7,891 bases of DNA from Acidobacteriota bacterium (lineage in GTDB: Bacteria; Acidobacteriota; Vicinamibacteria; Vicinamibacterales; 2-12-FULL-66-21), in assembly GCA_013362195.1 (NCBI GenBank), contig JABFWM010000672.1, positions 1-7,891 of the forward strand, read 5' to 3'. Both the position numbers and the translations under genes were made by a program. Below are positions 5,029 to 7,891 of this stretch, piece by piece. The notes under the pieces were generated by a model. It ran no database searches. It saw only the letters and a list, made by a program, of their open reading frames with translations, and had not been told where the DNA came from. The first letter of the stretch is position 1, and each line of letters starts with the position of its first letter.

Positions 5029-7236
5029 CTAACGCGTCTGCAGCTTCACCGGCTGCACGAAGGCGCCGTTGCCGGCGGAATCCCACACCGCGAAACGCAC
5101 CCACGCCTTGCCCGCGGCGTCGAACGGCAGGACGAAGTGCCTGGCGCCGAACGGCGGCAGATCGGTCGCGCGGATGATCTGTCGATCGATCGCGCGGCCG
5201 TCTCCCCAGACGACTTCGACGAATTCCAGCGGAAACGTCCACTCCACGTCCGCGGTGATCGTGCGCCGCGCGCCGGCGCCCTCGACGCTGAATCGCGGGA
5301 TCAGCACTTCCCCGGTCGTGACGAAAAAATCGCCGTCGCGCAGCACCTTCAGGATCGGCGTCCAGTCGTCCTGCGGACCGGGGACCTTCTCGAGGTGCAG
5401 GTAGTTGACCGGAAACGCGGGATAGAGGTCGTCCTCCGGTCCCTTCTTGTAAGTATCGACGTCCGCGATGATGTACTTCGGGCGAAGGGACGTCGACGCG
5501 AAGCGATTGTTCATCGTGTCGACCGCGTCGAAGCACCGCCACTCGCAGAGGCGCGTCTCCGACAGGTCCATGCCCATGCCCGGCTTGAACGCGACGCCCA
5601 GGTAACGGTCGCTCTTCACGAACGGTGCGTCGAACACCGCATCGGGATATCCCGTCGTCCCTTTCGTGCGCGGGTGGGCGTGGAACCAGTAGCCGTTCTC
5701 GACATCCAGCAGCTGCTGCATGTCGGCGGCGCTCCCGGTGTGATAGACGGTGCCGTATGTTTCGTCGCGCTCGGTGAAGGGCTGCCCCTCTTTCCGGACC
5801 TTCGACCAGTACACGAGCTTCGGAAACATGACGTTGTAGTGCCCGCCGAAATACGCGCTCGGCTCTTCCCACGGCGTGACCAGGAAGTCGATGTCCGACG
5901 CCTTCCGCGACGCCTCCGCGTAGTCCTTCCAGTCCTTGAACCGCAACGGCCCGGCATCGTCCGGGTGCAGATCGCCGTGAAAGTCGCTCAAGCCGACGAT
6001 GTTGAGGCCGAGCGCGCGCATCGCGTTGAGATCCTCCATCTGCGCGTCGAGAGAGCCGCGGGCGCGCAGGCGCTGCGTGAAGCGGAGGTGAAAGTGGTTG
6101 ACGAAGGTCTGGTAGCCGGGCAGCGGCTTGAAGACGTCGCCGTGGGTGAAGGCGAGCGCGGCCTCGCGGGCGGCGTCGGCATCCCCCGCCGTCGCGTAGA
6201 CATACACCGCCATGCGCTGCGGGGTCCCGGGCGGAGCGTTGTAGAGAGCGAAGTTCTCGCTGTACTCCGCGACATCCTCGCCGTCGGCCTGCCGCACGCC
6301 GATGCCGAAGCGATCGTCGCGGTCGTGGCGATACCAGACATAGCCGAGGTTCGTCTCGACTTCGCGCGTGAAGAAGAAGGTGTGCGGGGGCGGAAACACC
6401 GCGATCGATCCGCGCCGGCCTTCCGCGATCAACAGCCGGTTCGCCGCGCGCACCGGCACGCGGCTGTCGCTGGCCACGCCGCCGAAGCGGTACTGCTGCG
6501 CGTGTCCGCCCTGATCGCGCCACGCGATGCGCGACCCCGCGTCGCGCGAAAAGCCGCGCAGGCCGCCTTCGTACTTGTAGGCGACCCATGGCTCGCTCGT
6601 CGCCGCCACGGCCTCCATGCGAACGAGGTTGGTGCCGCGATACACGGTGAACCGCAGCGCGCCCGAGAAGATGCCGATCGACAGGCCGGGAAACTCGACC
6701 TCGAGGCGCGCCCCGTCCGTCGTGACGCGGCACGACGCGCTTGCGAACGTCGCGTGGGCACGGCGGATCTCGTCGGGCCTTCGCGGCAGTCCGAGGTTCC
6801 GCGGCGTGCGCTGTCCCTCGCGCATCCCCGGCACCTGCAGCGGCGCGTCCCAGAACGCATACCAGCGATTCGCGTCGACGACATCGGGAGTGAGCTCGAC
6901 GCCGAGCGCGCGGAGCGGCGCCGCCTGCTGCTCCGACATCCGGCGCACGCCGCTCGTCACGTCGTACTCGGCATGGAGGTTTTCTCCAAGCGCCGTCCAC
7001 GCGCCGTTCTTCATGATCGCCAGCTCGCGGACGATTGGTTCGCCCTGCTCGATCGCGTAACGCATGCGCAGCTCGTCGCTGCCCTGGCCTTTCCACGACG
7101 CGACGAGCTCGTCCTGCTGGATCCGCGCCTCGAGCCCGGGCTGCGCCGAATATTTCGCGAAATCGCACGGGAGCTGATCGGCCGCGGCGCGCGCCGCGGC
7201 CAGCAGCGCGGCAATCAGGAACGGCACGGCTTTCAT
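5029..7236 (-). CDS. Secreted PHP-domain (CehA/McbA-like) putative metallohydrolase
   Basis: A 735-residue exported protein with a Sec signal at residues 1-19 (MKAVPFLIAALL..., cleavage near RAAA-DQ) and no lipobox. Residues about 25-370 look like a beta-rich, mutarotase-like or sandwich region that I cannot assign to a family. Residues 378-615 carry a PHP-type metal-site pattern: His381 and His383 in NHFHLRF, Asp418 and His420 in GLSDFHGD, Glu457-Glu458 and His466 in TPWEEPSAYFGGHYNVMFP, His519-His521 in YWFHAHPRT, Glu565 in CEWRCFDAVDTMNN, and Asp592/Asp594 with His614 near the end. Residues 628-735 (VLRDGDFFVTTGE onward) form a C-terminal beta-sandwich like that following CehA/McbA-type domains. 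PHP enzymes hydrolyse phosphoesters and CehA/McbA proteins hydrolyse carbamate esters, so a hydrolase role is likely but the substrate is unknown. The start is fixed by the signal peptide, a GGAGG 6 nt upstream, and the TGATG overlap with the preceding DUF6807 gene. An upstream open frame to 7542 is a shadow inside that gene. Confidence 0.8.
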   Translation of the reverse strand: MKAVPFLIAALLAAARAAADQLPCDFAKYSAQPGLEARIQQDELVASWKGQGSDELRMRYAIEQGEPIVRELAIMKNGAWTALGENLHAEYDVTSGVRRMSEQQAAPLRALGVELTPDVVDANRWYAFWDAPLQVPGMREGQRTPRNLGLPRRPDEIRRAHATFASASCRVTTDGARLEVEFPGLSIGIFSGALRFTVYRGTNLVRMEAVAATSEPWVAYKYEGGLRGFSRDAGSRIAWRDQGGHAQQYRFGGVASDSRVPVRAANRLLIAEGRRGSIAVFPPPHTFFFTREVETNLGYVWYRHDRDDRFGIGVRQADGEDVAEYSENFALYNAPPGTPQRMAVYVYATAGDADAAREAALAFTHGDVFKPLPGYQTFVNHFHLRFTQRLRARGSLDAQMEDLNAMRALGLNIVGLSDFHGDLHPDDAGPLRFKDWKDYAEASRKASDIDFLVTPWEEPSAYFGGHYNVMFPKLVYWSKVRKEGQPFTERDETYGTVYHTGSAADMQQLLDVENGYWFHAHPRTKGTTGYPDAVFDAPFVKSDRYLGVAFKPGMGMDLSETRLCEWRCFDAVDTMNNRFASTSLRPKYIIADVDTYKKGPEDDLYPAFPVNYLHLEKVPGPQDDWTPILKVLRDGDFFVTTGEVLIPRFSVEGAGARRTITADVEWTFPLEFVEVVWGDGRAIDRQIIRATDLPPFGARHFVLPFDAAGKAWVRFAVWDSAGNGAFVQPVKLQTR

Positions 7237-7891
7237 CACTCGCCTCCGGTGCGGTCCGCGGCCTCCGCGTAGCGGCGGTAGGCGCCCGCGACGTCGGCCT
7301 GCCGCGCGTCGCCGCGGTGAATGACGACTCGGTAGCGCAGCGTCAGCGAACCGCCCGCGTCGATGCGGTAGGTGCCATTCGCGTTGGCGTCGCCGGTGAA
7401 TGCGCGAAGCCCGAACGGGTTCACGGAGAACAGTCCGTACCCGCGCGCGTGCCATGTGGTCGGATGTCGGAAGTTGCGGGGATGGTCGAATATGGCGATC
7501 CCGACCTGCTCGCCGCCGATCGTGCCCGAATAGTCCACCCATTCAGCCGGCTTTCCCCAGATCTGCGGCTCGCCCGTGCCGCCGCGCGCGTTCACCATCA
7601 CGCCGGGCGGCGAATTGAGTTCCGGGGCGACCCGGATCGCGAACGTGCCCTCCTTGGTGTCGTTGATCGTGATCGGCCCGTGGTCGGCGCGAATCGTAAA
7701 CACGCAGTCGATCTGCCGCGTCGTCCGATCGCCAGAGAAGGTGAACGCCTGGATCTCCGTCCCGAGCACGTCCTGCTTCGATTGAAGCGCAAACTCCGCG
7801 CGCAGCACCCCGTCGCGCGCGCCGCTCGTGACCGCATCGAGTGTCCGGAACACCGTGCGACCGAACGGCAGCGACTGCGAACCATAGAAGC
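7236..7891 (-). CDS. DUF6807 ('PmoA-like') family protein, 5' end outside window
   Basis: The visible 217 codons are the C-terminal part of a protein that stays open to the window edge, so its start and any signal peptide are not seen. SLPFGRTVFRTLDAV, IDCVFTIRADHGPITINDTKEGTFAIRVAPEL, WVDYSGTIGGEQVGIAIFDHPRNFRHPTTWHARGYGLFSVNPFG and LRYRVVIHRGD are the typical blocks of the DUF6807 family. That family was long labelled 'methane oxygenase PmoA', but it is unrelated to the true membrane-bound methane monooxygenase subunit. Such proteins are frequent in Acidobacteriota, Planctomycetota and Bacteroidota near sugar dehydrogenases and glycosidases; no enzymatic activity is known to me. The conserved His and Asp residues of the FDHP.N.RHPT.WH segment are candidates for a binding site. 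The stop TGA (7238-7236) shares its A with the ATG of the PHP-type gene, so the two are almost certainly one operon. A GTG at 7853 could be taken as a start, but the family-like residues upstream of it show that the gene begins further out. Confidence 0.87.
   Translation of the reverse strand, partial: FYGSQSLPFGRTVFRTLDAVTSGARDGVLRAEFALQSKQDVLGTEIQAFTFSGDRTTRQIDCVFTIRADHGPITINDTKEGTFAIRVAPELNSPPGVMVNARGGTGEPQIWGKPAEWVDYSGTIGGEQVGIAIFDHPRNFRHPTTWHARGYGLFSVNPFGLRAFTGDANANGTYRIDAGGSLTLRYRVVIHRGDARQADVAGAYRRYAEAADRTGGE
7243..7247 (-). promoter_or_regulatory. Shine-Dalgarno of the PHP-type gene inside the DUF6807 gene
   Basis: GGAGG on the minus strand (7247-7243) lies 6 nt before the ATG at 7236 and within the last codons of the DUF6807 gene. 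Together with the one-base TGATG overlap it indicates coupled translation and decides the start of the downstream gene. Confidence 0.82.

Noticed and set aside
3113..7168. 1351-codon minus-strand open frame running from the quinoprotein through the gap and into the PHP-type gene region
   Set aside because: Only the part from 4687 down is protein-like (signal peptide and propeller). The upstream part is Arg/Ala-rich, lies in a different frame from the PHP-type gene, and is open only because stop codons are rare in GC-rich DNA.
4933..7272. 779-codon plus-strand open frame opposite the PHP-type gene
   Set aside because: Its translation is a low-complexity Arg/Ala/Val-rich sequence with no recognisable domain, a mirror of the real gene's codon bias.
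7236..7891. A real particulate methane monooxygenase subunit (PmoA)
   Set aside because: The 'PmoA' label of this family is historical. The sequence is soluble and beta-rich with no transmembrane helices, and no pmoB or pmoC is present.

Overview
The window is GC-rich (about two thirds G+C by eye) and densely coding. It carries four complete genes and one cut by the right edge. The gene set is a Tat-exported GH51 arabinofuranosidase, a PVA-dehydrogenase-like quinoprotein, a secreted PHP-type protein next to a DUF6807 ('PmoA-like') protein, and a rhomboid-family membrane protein. Together with the GC content this suggests a Gram-negative soil or sediment heterotroph, most likely an Acidobacteriota member of the Vicinamibacteria type. 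That assignment is inference, because no rRNA or other marker gene is present.

Layout, left to right. 1-99: short tail downstream of the GH51 gene, with a hairpin. 100-1752 (minus): GH51 alpha-L-arabinofuranosidase with a Tat signal. 1753-1920: divergent intergenic region with two clear dyads, the best regulatory candidate in the window. 1921-3126 (plus): rhomboid-family membrane protein whose catalytic positions look substituted. 3113-4687 (minus): secreted eight-bladed PQQ dehydrogenase; its 3' end overlaps the 3' end of the rhomboid gene by 14 bp. 4688-5028: the only long gap, holding the leader of the dehydrogenase gene, hairpins and a small perfect palindrome. 5029-7236 (minus): secreted protein with a beta-rich N-terminal part, a PHP/CehA-McbA-like metal-site domain and a C-terminal beta domain. 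7236-7891 (minus, 5' end outside the window): DUF6807 protein, overlapping the PHP gene by one base (TGATG).

How the genes fit together. The DUF6807 and PHP genes form a translationally coupled pair. The quinoprotein follows on the same strand after 341 bp and could be co-transcribed or have its own promoter. All minus-strand products with a visible N-terminus carry export signals, so the theme is periplasmic or extracellular processing and oxidation of plant- or polymer-derived carbon (arabinan or arabinoxylan side chains, hydroxylated polymers or polyols). The rhomboid-like gene is on the opposite strand, and only its position connects it to the others. No RNA gene, CRISPR array, insertion sequence or phage gene was seen. 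The most unusual items are the apparently inactive rhomboid, the PHP/DUF6807 pair of unknown substrate, and the dyad-rich divergent intergenic region.
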